From the NCBI RefSeq assembly GCF_000224335.1, contig NZ_AFXZ01000042.1:1-33123 (forward strand): 33,123 bases of DNA, read 5' to 3'. Source of the DNA: Bizionia argentinensis JUB59 (lineage in GTDB: Bacteria; Bacteroidota; Bacteroidia; Flavobacteriales; Flavobacteriaceae). Each line of letters begins with the position of its first letter. Position 1 is the stretch's first letter. The notes under the pieces were generated by a model. The model had not been told where the DNA came from. It ran no database searches and saw only the letters and a program-made list of their open reading frames with translations. Position numbers and translations under genes: made by a program. This document shows, in pieces, positions 18,581-28,023 of this stretch.

Positions 18581-19969
18581 ATGACACTTATAAAATCTAT
18601 ATCAGGAATCAGAGGAACTATTGGCGGTACAGTTGGGGACAACTTAACACCTATTGATGCTGTGAAATTTGCATCGGCTTATGGAACTTGGTTAAAAGCG
18701 CAGTATAAAAAAGATGATTACCGCGTTGTGGTTGGTCGTGATGCTCGTATTTCTGGTGAAATGATACAGAATTTAGTGATGAACACATTGGTTGGTTTAG
18801 GTATTCATGTAATTGATTTAGGTCTTTCTACAACACCAACCGTTGAAATAGCTGTACCATTGGAACATGCTGATGGTGGCATTATTTTAACAGCAAGTCA
18901 CAATCCAAAAGAATGGAACGCATTAAAGCTACTAAATAATAAAGGTGAATTTTTAAATGGCGTTGAAGGTGCTAAAATTTTAGCCATAGCAGAAAGTGAT
19001 TCTATGCACTTTGCGGATGTAGATAGCTTGGGAAAAATCACTGTAAATGATGCGTATATTGATATGCATATTGATGCCGTTTTAGATTTAAAACTGGTGA
19101 ATAAATCGGCTATCGAAAAAGCTAATTTTAAAGTAGTTGTGGATGGTGTTAACTCCACAGGCGGAATTGCTATTCCATTATTATTAGAACGATTAGGTGT
19201 TGAGCCTATAAAATTATACTGCGATCCTACTGGTCATTTTCCACATAACCCAGAACCGTTAAAAGAACATTTAACTGATTTATCGGAAGCTGTTGTTAAA
19301 GAACGCGCTGATTTTGGAATTGTTGTCGATCCAGATGTTGATCGTTTGGCTTTTATGGATGAAAAAGGGGAGATGTTTGGCGAAGAATATACACTTGTTG
19401 CTTGCGCAGATTATGTTTTGAGTAAAACGCCAGGAAATACAGTAAGTAATATGAGTTCTACACGAGCTTTACGCGATATAACCGAAAAACATGGCGGAAC
19501 TTATGAAGCTAGTGCAGTTGGTGAAGTGAATGTTGTGGAGTTGATGAAAAAGAATAATGCCATTATTGGTGGTGAAGGAAATGGCGGTATTATTTATCCA
19601 GAATCGCATTACGGTCGTGATGCTTTAGTGGGTGTGGCTTTATTTTTAAGCTTATTAGCGGAAAAGAAAATGTCAGTGAGTGAATTGCGCGCTAGTTATC
19701 CGAGTTATTTTATGAGTAAGAAGAAAATAGCTCTAACGCCACAATTGGATGTGGATGCTATTTTAAAAGCTATGGAAGCAAAATATAGCAACGAACGTGT
19801 AACCACGGTTGATGGTGTTAAAATAGATTTTAACGATAGTTGGGTACATTTACGTAAATCTAATACAGAACCTATTATTCGCGTGTATACTGAAGCACCA
19901 AGCCAAGAAGCGGCCGATGCTTTGGCGAAGAAAGTCATTGCAGAAATTGAAGCTGTGGCTAATAATTAG
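18581..19969 (+). CDS. glmM: Phosphoglucosamine mutase
   Basis: Starting at 18581 gives 462 residues, the usual length for the Bacteroidota enzyme (MTLIKSISGIRGTIGG); an earlier in-frame ATG would add 31 unrelated residues and overlap the divergent acpH-like gene. The active-site serine Ser106 is in LTASHNP, the metal-binding loop is DPDVDRL and the sugar loop GEGNGG; the C-terminal phosphate loop reads RKSNTEPIIRVY. It converts glucosamine-6-phosphate to glucosamine-1-phosphate for UDP-GlcNAc, peptidoglycan and lipid A. A plain phosphomannomutase is the alternative, but the length and the GEGNGG loop favour GlmM. Confidence 0.9.
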   Translation: MTLIKSISGIRGTIGGTVGDNLTPIDAVKFASAYGTWLKAQYKKDDYRVVVGRDARISGEMIQNLVMNTLVGLGIHVIDLGLSTTPTVEIAVPLEHADGGIILTASHNPKEWNALKLLNNKGEFLNGVEGAKILAIAESDSMHFADVDSLGKITVNDAYIDMHIDAVLDLKLVNKSAIEKANFKVVVDGVNSTGGIAIPLLLERLGVEPIKLYCDPTGHFPHNPEPLKEHLTDLSEAVVKERADFGIVVDPDVDRLAFMDEKGEMFGEEYTLVACADYVLSKTPGNTVSNMSSTRALRDITEKHGGTYEASAVGEVNVVELMKKNNAIIGGEGNGGIIYPESHYGRDALVGVALFLSLLAEKKMSVSELRASYPSYFMSKKKIALTPQLDVDAILKAMEAKYSNERVTTVDGVKIDFNDSWVHLRKSNTEPIIRVYTEAPSQEAADALAKKVIAEIEAVANN

Positions 19970-19977
19970 TACCTTTG
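19947..19977 (+). promoter_or_regulatory. Promoter of the class-V PLP enzyme gene
   Basis: TTG at 19947-19949 and TACCTTTG at 19970-19977, with a 20-bp spacer, match both halves of the Bacteroidota consensus (TTG ... TAnnTTTG). It lies across the glmM stop codon and 17 bp before the next start, so the downstream gene can be transcribed on its own. Confidence 0.65.
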
Positions 19978-19994
19978 CAACTTAATTAATACGC

Positions 19995-21509
19995 ATGATT
20001 ACAACAAAAACATCTCCAGAGGTTCAAACGGATTTAGAAACTTATTTTGGTCAGTTTAGAAAGCACATTATTGGTGTGGATCAAACGTTTGAATCGCCAT
20101 ACGGTTCCCAAAAAATTATTTATACGGATTGGACGGCTTCGGGCCGTTTATACCGCCCAATTGAAGAAACCATAACCAATGTTTTTGGACCTTATGTGGC
20201 CAATACGCATACCGAAACTACGGTTTCAGGTACGGCCATGACAAAAGCGTACCATAAAGCCAAGAAGATTATTAAAACGCATGTGAATGCTAGCGATGAT
20301 GATGTATTGATTGTATCTGGTAATGGTATGACTGGTGTGGTTAATAAATTTCAACGTATTCTAGGATTAAAAGTCCCTGAAAATTTACGCGAATTTACTA
20401 ATGTACCTGATGAGATGTGTCCGGTGGTTTTTATCACGCATATGGAGCATCACTCGAACCAAACAACGTGGTTGGAAACGATTGCAAAAGTAGTTGTTAT
20501 TCCGCCTGACGAAGATGGTTTATTTAGTTTAGAAAATTTAGAGAAGTTATTAGTTGAATATAAAGAATGTACCATAAAAATAGCTTCGGTTGTTGGTGGT
20601 TCTAATGTTACGGGTATTGAAAACCCTCACCATGATATTGCGCAGATGATGCATAAGCATGGCGGACTTTGCTTTGTCGATTTTGCTTGCTCGGCACCCT
20701 ATGTGGATATTGATATGCATCCCGAGGATGAAACCAAAGCTTTGGATGCGGTATTCTTTTCGCCTCATAAATTTATTGGCGGCCCAGGAACATCTGGCGT
20801 GCTAGTTTTTAATAATAAGCTTTATAAAAATATTGTTCCTGATTGTCCAGGTGGCGGCACCGTAAGTTGGACAAACCCTTGGGGCGAGCATAAATATATT
20901 GATAATATTGAAGACCGTGAAGATGGTGGAACACCAGGTTTTTTACAAACAATAAAAACGGCGCTCGCTATTAAGTTGAAAGAGCAAATGGGTGTGAAGA
21001 ATATGCTTGATCGTGAGCATGAAATTCTAAAAGTGGTATTTAAAGAGTTAGGAGATTTAGATAATTTACACATTCTTGCCGGTCAACATGAAGACCGTTT
21101 GGGCGTGGTTTCTTTCTATATTGATAATTTACATTTTAATTTAGGTGTCAAGTTGCTGAATGATAAATTTGGTGTGCAAACACGTGGAGGTTGTAGTTGT
21201 GCTGGTACTTATGGGCATTTTTTACTACATGTGGATCAGAAAACGTCTAATGAGCTAACTCAAGAAATATCTTTAGGTGAACTAACACGCAAACCCGGTT
21301 GGATTCGTATGTCTATTCATCCAACAACTACTAATGCTGAAATTCAGTTTGTATGTGATAGTATTAAAGATTTAGCTCAAAACCATGTAGCTTGGTCGAA
21401 TGATTATGAATATAACAAATTGAATAATGAGTTTGTCCATAAGTCTTTGTTGCATGCGGAAGAAGATGAAATGGATACTATGGTTTCTAGCTGGTTTGAA
21501 CTAGCCTAG
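19995..21509 (+). CDS. Class-V aminotransferase-fold PLP enzyme
   Basis: 504 residues of the aminotransferase class V / cysteine desulfurase superfamily. PLP-site elements: THTETTVSG and GNGMTGVVN near the phosphate, HMEHHSN, CFVDFACSAPYV with Asp229 holding the pyridine nitrogen, and the Schiff-base Lys259 in FFSPHKFIGGPGTSG. RTRGGCSCAGTYGH near residue 390 has two cysteines close to the place of the desulfurase loop. It is longer than SufS (~406), with a C-terminal extension. The precise substrate is unknown; cysteine or selenocysteine lyase-like activity is a guess. Followed 45 bp later by a small gene on the same strand. Confidence 0.88.
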   Translation: MITTKTSPEVQTDLETYFGQFRKHIIGVDQTFESPYGSQKIIYTDWTASGRLYRPIEETITNVFGPYVANTHTETTVSGTAMTKAYHKAKKIIKTHVNASDDDVLIVSGNGMTGVVNKFQRILGLKVPENLREFTNVPDEMCPVVFITHMEHHSNQTTWLETIAKVVVIPPDEDGLFSLENLEKLLVEYKECTIKIASVVGGSNVTGIENPHHDIAQMMHKHGGLCFVDFACSAPYVDIDMHPEDETKALDAVFFSPHKFIGGPGTSGVLVFNNKLYKNIVPDCPGGGTVSWTNPWGEHKYIDNIEDREDGGTPGFLQTIKTALAIKLKEQMGVKNMLDREHEILKVVFKELGDLDNLHILAGQHEDRLGVVSFYIDNLHFNLGVKLLNDKFGVQTRGGCSCAGTYGHFLLHVDQKTSNELTQEISLGELTRKPGWIRMSIHPTTTNAEIQFVCDSIKDLAQNHVAWSNDYEYNKLNNEFVHKSLLHAEEDEMDTMVSSWFELA

Positions 21510-21554
21510 GATAAGTAGAAGTTTATAGATATAACAGGCGAAAAACTAATAGGT

Positions 21555-21809
21555 ATGAAAAATAACGTATCGAACCTTAAATTGGCATTAGAGCAATACG
21601 CCAGTGAATCTAATTTAACGGAATTAGAAGTTGTTGAGAAACTGAAAGATTATTATTTCAATAAAAAAGTTACTGACAATTTAAAGCTCTATAAAAAAGG
21701 ACAGAAAAAAGTCAGTGAAATTACTAAAAACTTGAAAATATCATCTCGGAAGTTTTATGCTATTTTAGATAAGAAGAAAATAGAATATACGAAATACAAT
21801 AAGTCGTAA
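21555..21809 (+). CDS. Small basic protein of unknown function
   Basis: 84 residues, Lys-rich and helical, with no signal peptide. The C-terminal half (KKVSEITKNLKISSRKFYAIL) has the look of a helix-turn-helix, followed by DKKKIEYTKYNKS. It starts 45 bp after the PLP gene and probably shares its transcript. No family recognised. Confidence 0.6.
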   Translation: MKNNVSNLKLALEQYASESNLTELEVVEKLKDYYFNKKVTDNLKLYKKGQKKVSEITKNLKISSRKFYAILDKKKIEYTKYNKS

Positions 21810-21818
21810 CGTGTTAAT

Positions 21819-22718
21819 TTATTGTTTGCTGTTATAATCGGTAGGCACTTTATCACGATGTTTCCAGCGCTTATGTGTCCATAAATAGAATTCTGGCGCT
21901 TCGTTAATTTGATCTTCCACGAGTTTTAGGAATATATCAGTAATCTCATAATCTTTATAATCCTGTGGATGATAGGCAATGGTTTTAAAAGTCGTTTCAT
22001 AAAAACCACGTTTTAACTTTTTAACGCCAAAAAACACCACGGACATATCTAGTTTTTTGGCTAACATTTCCGCACCAGTATGCACGGGAACAGTTATACC
22101 CATAAATTCGTTCCAATGAAACGCTTTTTCAGCTTTAGGCGATTGGTCAGACACAAAGCCGCACATAGCGATTTCACCATTATTTTTAGCCCGTTTTAAA
22201 ACTGAAATACTCTCTTTGGTGGTAATAAGGTGGCTGTTGTATTTAGCACGAATACGTTTTACCAATCGGTCAAAGTACTTATTGGCAAGACGTTTGTAAA
22301 TGGCATATCCCTTTACACTCATATAAGTTTGAAGGATAAAAATCCACTCCCAACTTCCATAATGTGCGCACATTAAAGCAACACTTCTGTTTTCTTTTTC
22401 AAGTTGTTGAATGAGCTCGACATTCGAAAACGTAAAGCGTTTTCTCATTTGTGCTTCCGTTATGGTCATAGACTTGATGGATTCTAAAACCATATCACAT
22501 AAATGGTGGTAAAATTTCTTACGGATGCTATTTAATTCCTCATTAGATTTGTTAGGAAAAGCTAACTTCAAATTCTCCTTAACTACATTTTTTCTGTAAC
22601 CTATAACATGGTAGAGTATAACGTATAAACCATCGGAAACTGAATACAATAATCGGAACGGTAAAATGGAAACCAACCACAAAATGGGATAAATGAGAAT
22701 ATAGGCAAGGAATTGCAT
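21819..22718 (-). CDS. Lysophospholipid/lipid A acyltransferase family (LpxL/HtrB-like)
   Basis: 299 residues. A membrane-binding N-terminus (residues 1-40, LAYILIYPILWLVSILPFRLL) precedes RKKFYHHLCDMVLESIK and the catalytic H119-YGSW-E124 motif (HX4E), then the later family parts IRAKYNSHLITTKESI and FVSDQSPKAEKAF. LpxL-type enzymes transfer a secondary acyl chain to lipid A at the inner membrane; Bacteroidota have this family in place of the proteobacterial pair. Its 3' end converges with the small gene at 21809, 9 bp away. Confidence 0.88.
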   Translation of the reverse strand: MQFLAYILIYPILWLVSILPFRLLYSVSDGLYVILYHVIGYRKNVVKENLKLAFPNKSNEELNSIRKKFYHHLCDMVLESIKSMTITEAQMRKRFTFSNVELIQQLEKENRSVALMCAHYGSWEWIFILQTYMSVKGYAIYKRLANKYFDRLVKRIRAKYNSHLITTKESISVLKRAKNNGEIAMCGFVSDQSPKAEKAFHWNEFMGITVPVHTGAEMLAKKLDMSVVFFGVKKLKRGFYETTFKTIAYHPQDYKDYEITDIFLKLVEDQINEAPEFYLWTHKRWKHRDKVPTDYNSKQ

Positions 22719-22742
22719 GAATTAATTTTAGATTTGCAGATA

Positions 22743-22750
22743 CAAATATA
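22743..22750 (-). promoter_or_regulatory. -7 element for the acyltransferase gene
   Basis: On the minus strand TATATTTG matches TAnnTTTG, 24 bp before the start. No -33 TTG at the right distance. On the plus strand TAGATTTG at 22729-22736 is a similar match 43 bp before the rhomboid start. Confidence 0.4.
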
Positions 22751-22779
22751 TGTTATATTCTATTTAATCGTTAGTATTT

Positions 22780-23430
22780 ATGGGTAATTTAAGTATTGTA
22801 ATTATCGTGGTAATCGCCGCGAATGCATTGATATCATTCAAAGGCTTTAGTGATTTTTCGTTTTTTGAAAAATACAAGTTCAATATTGGAGCCATTGTTC
22901 GAGGGGAGAAAATTAGAATGTTTAGTTCCGGTTTCCTGCATGTAGATACATCGCATTTGTTTTTTAATATGTTTTCTCTATTCATTTTTGCAGATGTAGT
23001 ACTTGTGTTTTTAGGTAATTTTAAATTCCTTATTGTTTATATAGGAAGCTTACTGTTAGGTAATTTACTATCCTTATACTTTCATAAAGAGGAACATCAT
23101 TACAGTGCCGTCGGTGCTAGTGGAGCGGTAATGGGTATTGTTTATGCCGCTATATTGTTACAGCCCAATATGAGTTTGTATCTGTTTTTTATACCCATTC
23201 CAATTCCTGCATATATTTTTGGTATTGGTTACTTGTTATATTCTATTTACGGTATGAAAAATCGCGTTGGTAATATTGGTCATGACGCTCACTTTGGTGG
23301 TGCTATTGGAGGATATGTCATTACACTAATTTTGGCGCCTTGGTTGTTTGAGAAAAACCTATTGATGATTGGCTTATTAGCCCTGCCAATTATTCTACTA
23401 TTTATTTTGAAAAAATTAAATAAAATTTAA
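22780..23430 (+). CDS. Rhomboid-family intramembrane serine protease
   Basis: 216 residues with six or so membrane helices. The catalytic dyad is intact: Ser114 in AVGASGAVMG (GxSG) and His171 in HDAHFGGAIGG; HVDTSHLFFNMFSLF supplies the first His/Asn helix. Compact form without the cytoplasmic or C-terminal additions. It cleaves transmembrane segments of unknown substrates. A strong terminator follows. Confidence 0.92.
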   Translation: MGNLSIVIIVVIAANALISFKGFSDFSFFEKYKFNIGAIVRGEKIRMFSSGFLHVDTSHLFFNMFSLFIFADVVLVFLGNFKFLIVYIGSLLLGNLLSLYFHKEEHHYSAVGASGAVMGIVYAAILLQPNMSLYLFFIPIPIPAYIFGIGYLLYSIYGMKNRVGNIGHDAHFGGAIGGYVITLILAPWLFEKNLLMIGLLALPIILLFILKKLNKI

Positions 23431-23454
23431 AAGTTTTTTCAAAGTTTTAAGCAT

Positions 23455-23488
23455 AAAAAAAGCCTTTCCACATGGAAAGGCTTTTTTG
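23455..23488. terminator. Bidirectional terminator between rhomboid and TlpA lipoprotein genes
   Basis: AGCCTTTCC and GGAAAGGCT form a perfect nine-pair stem with loop ACAT, flanked by six A on the left and six T on the right. It can end both convergent transcripts (rhomboid on +, lipoprotein on -). Confidence 0.9.
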
Positions 23489-23505
23489 TGCTATATCTAT
23501 TTATA

Positions 23506-24630
23506 TTAATCTAAAAGCTCTTTTATTTTAGCTTCTAGAGCTGGACCTCTTAAATCTTTAGCAATAATTTTTCCTTCGCTATCTAAAATAAACGTAGCAG
23601 GAATTGCTTGAATATTATAAAGCTTCGCAATAGGATCGTTAAAAAAGTCCAAGTTAGAAACCTGGTGCCATGTTAAGCCATCTTTTTCAATAGCTGTTAG
23701 CCATTCATCTTTAGCGTCAGTTTGTCTTGGAGTTCCGTCCAACGATACACCAATAATTTCAAGACCTTTTTCATGATATTTTTCATAAACCTTAACCACA
23801 TTTGGGTTTTCACGTCTACAAGGTGCACACCAAGCAGCCCAGAAATCAATAATAGTTATTTTACCTTTAATATCGTTTAAAGAAACCATTTTCCCTTCCG
23901 GATTTGGAGCAGAAAAGTTTGGAGCCACACTACCTATGTTGGTGTTTTTAGAAGCCGTTATCATACCCGAAATATTTTCGCCCATACGACTGTTTTTAAC
24001 AGTTTCGGTGAAATTATCATATAGTTCTGTAGCTTTTTCTGCTTCGATATTTTTAGTGTTCAATAAGTTTTCCAATATAGCAGCACTCGTTACTGCATCA
24101 TTGTGTTTCTTAATAGCTGCTGCGTTCTCTTTATTTGCAGCGTCTACTAATTGTTGAAACTCCGTTTGAATCGATGTCATTTTTACAGAATCGCCGGCCG
24201 TTCTAGCCGCCATAAATTCCTGTCCCATCGTTTCATTTTTCTTACGAACCTCATCAGAAATATCTCTAAATTCTTGAAAAACATCATTCTCTTTACTACC
24301 AGTTACAATAGATGCTTGTAAGCTATCTTTGTAAAACTCAATAGAAAAAGTTTCATTTTCTAACATAATTGGCATGCCACCTTGCATGCCTTCAATGCTT
24401 ATAACAAAAAGATCAGTCGAAGGAACGGAGCCTTTAAAAGTAACTTGACCATCTTTTACAATACTAGAGTCCACAACCGTGGGATTGTTCATGTCTGTAT
24501 TTTGAATCTTTATTACTTTCCCATCTAATGATTTATCAATAGAGCCTGTTATGGCATAACCATCCGTATTTGATTCTTGGCAAGAAGCTAAAAGAATAAT
24601 GAATGAAAGTAGCGTCAATTTTTTAATCAT
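23506..24630 (-). CDS. DUF4369 / TlpA thioredoxin-like lipoprotein
   Basis: 374 residues. Lipobox LLASC (Cys17) gives a lipid-anchored periplasmic protein. Residues about 25-120 form the DUF4369 beta domain (YAITGSID...GKVIKIQN), followed by a helical linker, and residues about 233-374 a thioredoxin/TlpA domain with WAAWC268APC271 and the cis-Pro motif AIPATFILD. It probably keeps a cytochrome or other exported protein reduced, as TlpA/ResA do, but the partner is unknown. Shares the layout of the 532-residue lipoprotein at 1862-3460, which instead has CERC. Confidence 0.92.
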   Translation of the reverse strand: MIKKLTLLSFIILLASCQESNTDGYAITGSIDKSLDGKVIKIQNTDMNNPTVVDSSIVKDGQVTFKGSVPSTDLFVISIEGMQGGMPIMLENETFSIEFYKDSLQASIVTGSKENDVFQEFRDISDEVRKKNETMGQEFMAARTAGDSVKMTSIQTEFQQLVDAANKENAAAIKKHNDAVTSAAILENLLNTKNIEAEKATELYDNFTETVKNSRMGENISGMITASKNTNIGSVAPNFSAPNPEGKMVSLNDIKGKITIIDFWAAWCAPCRRENPNVVKVYEKYHEKGLEIIGVSLDGTPRQTDAKDEWLTAIEKDGLTWHQVSNLDFFNDPIAKLYNIQAIPATFILDSEGKIIAKDLRGPALEAKIKELLD

Positions 24631-24652
24631 TTTTAATATTTTTTAGTTTGAG

Positions 24653-24660
24653 CAAATATA
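24653..24660 (-). promoter_or_regulatory. -7 element for the TlpA lipoprotein gene
   Basis: On the minus strand TATATTTG matches TAnnTTTG, 22 bp before the start of the lipoprotein gene. A -33 TTG at normal spacing is not evident. Confidence 0.45.
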
Positions 24661-24731
24661 GCTGAATACTAAAAAAAAGTATGTTAAGAATTAGCTAATA
24701 TCCAGATGGGTATATTCTCTGTCTATTTTAG

Positions 24732-24739
24732 TACTTTTG
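24732..24739 (+). promoter_or_regulatory. -7 element abutting the mnmE start
   Basis: TACTTTTG matches TAnnTTTG exactly and ends only 4 bp before the ATG at 24744. If used, transcription would start at or near the ATG and give a leaderless or nearly leaderless mRNA. A -33 TTG is not evident upstream. Confidence 0.45.
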
Positions 24740-24743
24740 TAGT

Positions 24744-26135
24744 ATGAATCAAAACGATACTATTGTTGCACTTGCTACGCCGTCAGGAGCTGGTGCTATT
24801 GCCGTTATACGCTTGTCTGGTAAGGATGCGATTGCTATTTGTGAAGGCTGCTTTAAGTCGGTTTCTAAATCGAAAAAATTATCAAGTCAGAAAACACATA
24901 CCATTCATTTAGGGCATATTGTAGATGATGCTCGAGAAATAGATGAGGTTCTGGTATCCGTATTTAAAAATCCGAGATCTTATACAGGCGAAGATGTGGT
25001 TGAAGTGTCTTGTCACGGTTCCAATTATATTCAACAGCAAATTATTCAGTTATTCTTGCGCAATGGATGTAGAATGGCAGATGCAGGTGAATTTACTTTG
25101 CGTGCTTTTTTAAACGGGAAACTCGATTTAAGTCAGGCTGAAGCTGTTGCCGATTTAATTTCCAGTGATAATGAGGCGTCTCACCAAATAGCTATGCAGC
25201 AAATGCGTGGTGGGTTTTCTAGTGAAATTGCCAAATTGCGAGAAGAACTTTTAAATTTCGCATCCTTAATAGAATTAGAACTTGATTTTGCAGAAGAAGA
25301 TGTGGAGTTTGCTGATAGAACCCAGTTTCGGGAATTAGTAGAACGCATCACTTTTGTATTGAAACGTTTAATTGACTCGTTTGCTGTTGGGAATGTTATT
25401 AAAAACGGTATTCCTGTTGCTATAGTTGGCGAACCTAATGTTGGTAAATCCACATTATTAAATGCCTTATTAAATGAAGAACGTGCTATTGTTTCTGAAA
25501 TAGCTGGCACCACACGCGATACGATTGAAGACGAAATTAGTATAGGCGGCATGGGTTTCCGGTTTATAGATACTGCCGGAATCCGTGAAACACAAGATGT
25601 GGTAGAAAGTATTGGAATAAAAAAAACGTTTGAGAAAATAGAGCAAGCCCAAGTGGTGATTTATTTATTCGATTCTACAACCTTCAAAACGCAATGTAAT
25701 CAGTTTAAAGTGGAGTTGGAAAAGATTAAAAATAAATACCCTTTAAAGCCCTTGATTGTTATCGCTAATAAAATTGATAAAGTAGACGATACTTTGTTAG
25801 CGCAAATGCAGTTGGAAATTCCTGAAATCCAATTACTATCTGCAAAAAGTGGTTTTGGTGTGGAACAACTTACCGATTCCTTATTAGGCTTGGTAAATAC
25901 GGGTGCACTCCGAAATAATGAAACTATAATTACCAATACCCGTCATTACGATGCTTTGCTAAAAGCATTAGAAGAAATACAGAAAGTTAAGTATGGTCTA
26001 GATTCTGGATTGCCTAGCGATTTAATGGCCATTGATATTCGCGAAGCCTTGTATCAGTTTGGATTGATAACTGGGAATGTTACCAATGATGAATTGTTGG
26101 GAAATATATTTGCTAATTTCTGTATTGGTAAATAA
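24744..26135 (+). CDS. mnmE: tRNA modification GTPase MnmE (TrmE)
   Basis: 463 residues, full length. The N-terminal folate-binding domain starts NDTIVALATPSGAGAIAVIR; the central G domain has GEPNVGKSTLLN, DTAGIRE and NKID; and the protein ends with the universally conserved FCIGK. With MnmG it makes 5-carboxymethylaminomethyluridine at the wobble position of tRNAs. Helical segments flank the G domain as usual. Its partner mnmG is not in the window. Confidence 0.97.
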   Translation: MNQNDTIVALATPSGAGAIAVIRLSGKDAIAICEGCFKSVSKSKKLSSQKTHTIHLGHIVDDAREIDEVLVSVFKNPRSYTGEDVVEVSCHGSNYIQQQIIQLFLRNGCRMADAGEFTLRAFLNGKLDLSQAEAVADLISSDNEASHQIAMQQMRGGFSSEIAKLREELLNFASLIELELDFAEEDVEFADRTQFRELVERITFVLKRLIDSFAVGNVIKNGIPVAIVGEPNVGKSTLLNALLNEERAIVSEIAGTTRDTIEDEISIGGMGFRFIDTAGIRETQDVVESIGIKKTFEKIEQAQVVIYLFDSTTFKTQCNQFKVELEKIKNKYPLKPLIVIANKIDKVDDTLLAQMQLEIPEIQLLSAKSGFGVEQLTDSLLGLVNTGALRNNETIITNTRHYDALLKALEEIQKVKYGLDSGLPSDLMAIDIREALYQFGLITGNVTNDELLGNIFANFCIGK

Positions 26136-26205
26136 CATCATATTTCCGAAATAAATTAGAAATTTTAAAAACCATCTAAAAATAACTATATCAATCTTCA
26201 AATAT

Positions 26206-27423
26206 ATGAATAACACTAAAGCGTTTTTGTTGCTCTTATTTTTACTACTATGTTCGCTAAGGCTAACCGCTCAAGATTTTCAAACTCTTGAAATAAAACA
26301 AGCTAGTAAGGAGCTTGCCAATATTCCTGGAGAAACGATGGGTCAGAAATTGGAGAGTTTACTTTTCTGGTCGCAAGCTGAAAAGGAACGTCGATTCCCA
26401 ATAATGCAAGCTATATTCCCGAGTATTCCTATAGCTTGTGGTGGGAACAGTGCTTTCTTAAAACAACTAAAAAACATCACTCCTAAGTGGGAAGATGAAA
26501 CGACATTGGATTCGTATATGAACGATAATCACGTTCAAGGTGTTATTGTGCTAAAAGACAATCAAGTCAGGTTGGAAAAATATGCTAAAGGCATTAATCA
26601 GGAAACACTTTGGACGTCTTTTTCTGTGGCAAAATCTGTTTCTTCCATGTTGGTTGGGGTTGCGTTAAAAGATGGCGCTATAGAAAGCTTGGACGATCCG
26701 TTAAAGAAATATATAACTGAATTTAAAGGGCATGATTACGGCAAAGTGACTGTGCGCCAACTCCTGACAATGACTTCGGGAATTGCCTGGAATGAGGATT
26801 ATGAAGACCCAAACTCGGATGTTGGACAAATGTATAAGGCACACTGCCAGGGTTCCGAGTCGCATATTTTGACTTATATGAAGCCTTTAAAATTTGAACA
26901 TGAACCAGGAACGCATTGGAATTATAGTACGGGTGAAACCGATTTAGTAGGGATTTTAGTTCAGAAAGCAACCGGCATAAGTTTGGCAGAATATCTTTCT
27001 GAAAAAATATGGAAACCTTTTGGGATGGCTCATGATGCGCATTGGCTTGCAGATGAATGTAGCAATCTCAATCTAGGCGGAAGTGGTCTTTCGGCGAGTT
27101 TAAGGGATTTTGCACGCATAGGAACACTTATGATGGACGAAGGTGAAATTGATGGTAAAAGCATACTTTCGGAGGAATGGCTAAAAAATGCCACATCACT
27201 TTTACACCAAACTAATGAGCAAGGCGATGGTTACGGTTATTTATGGTGGCGTTTCCAAGATGGCAGCTATGGCGCTTTTGGCATTTTTGGTCAGATGATA
27301 TATATAAATCCCCATGAAAACTTGGTGGTAGCACAAATGGCAGCATGGCCAAAAGCGGGCTCTAAAGAGCTTACTCAAAAAAGACAGTCTTTTATTGATG
27401 CTATTCAACGCGTTATGGATTAG
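26206..27423 (+). CDS. Secreted serine hydrolase, class-C beta-lactamase / NylB-like
   Basis: 405 residues with a signal peptide (KAFLLLLFLLLCSLRLTAQ). The SxxK catalytic motif is S140-VAK143, the second motif is Y240-ST in HWNYSTGETD, and the third position is IFGQMIYINP rather than KTG, as in the 6-aminohexanoate-dimer hydrolase and esterase branch. So an exported hydrolase of esters, amides or peptides; not evidence of antibiotic resistance. It is 70 bp after mnmE. It is the last core-like gene before the accessory tail of the window. Confidence 0.88.
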   Translation: MNNTKAFLLLLFLLLCSLRLTAQDFQTLEIKQASKELANIPGETMGQKLESLLFWSQAEKERRFPIMQAIFPSIPIACGGNSAFLKQLKNITPKWEDETTLDSYMNDNHVQGVIVLKDNQVRLEKYAKGINQETLWTSFSVAKSVSSMLVGVALKDGAIESLDDPLKKYITEFKGHDYGKVTVRQLLTMTSGIAWNEDYEDPNSDVGQMYKAHCQGSESHILTYMKPLKFEHEPGTHWNYSTGETDLVGILVQKATGISLAEYLSEKIWKPFGMAHDAHWLADECSNLNLGGSGLSASLRDFARIGTLMMDEGEIDGKSILSEEWLKNATSLLHQTNEQGDGYGYLWWRFQDGSYGAFGIFGQMIYINPHENLVVAQMAAWPKAGSKELTQKRQSFIDAIQRVMD

Positions 27424-28023
27424 AGCGGACTATGCCGTTAAGAGTATAGTAAGTTTAAAAATAACGAATAACTGTAGTTTCTTTTTATAGAAGCCGCATA
27501 ACCGTAGTAACCCTTCTAAAATAAAAGTTTTAATGCGAAAGCTATAAAACCAAGGAAAGTATGCAGCAGGTTCGTGAAAACGGTAGAAGGGAAGCGTGCT
27601 TTAATCAACTTCAACTATAAACCAATATCCTCCCTGTAACTATGCACGTTGTTTATATAAATGTATTGGAACAGGCGGAGAACTTTAAGCGAAATAGATA
27701 ACTTCGAATATATCTTTTTTGAGTTGGAAATTAGAGCATTGACACTTTATTACTTCTTATTGGTCCTAAAAAGCAAACAAAATGCAGTGTTTTTTCCGTC
27801 TGTATATACTTTCTATTGTTAGATATTAAAGAAAATGAAGATAATGCAGAGTAGTAGTGTAATAGTAAATTCGAATTTACATGCCAATTAGCACCTTAAA
27901 TATGTTAAATATTCATGATTAAATGTCTGCTTTTCATAGGGTGTTGAACCAAAAAATGGAATTAACTATTGTTGTCTTTTTTATATAAACATAAATGTTT
28001 CGAGCACATCTAGATAGGTTAAC
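27424..28023. other. Non-coding stretch at the border of the accessory region
   Basis: 600 bp with no supported gene on either strand. A short imperfect duplication, ATAACTGTAGT at about 27469 and ATAACCGTAGT at about 27498, is the only repeat noticed. No integrase site was recognised; still, this is where core genes end and the toxin-tail array begins. Confidence 0.4.

Noticed and set aside
26206-27423. Beta-lactam resistance gene
   Set aside because: The SxxK and YST motifs fit the esterase/NylB branch; the third motif is not KTG, so resistance is not supported.
27424-28023. Integrase attachment site or integron-like array at the core/accessory border
   Set aside because: No integrase, no repeated attC-like structure and no duplicated tRNA end seen in this stretch.
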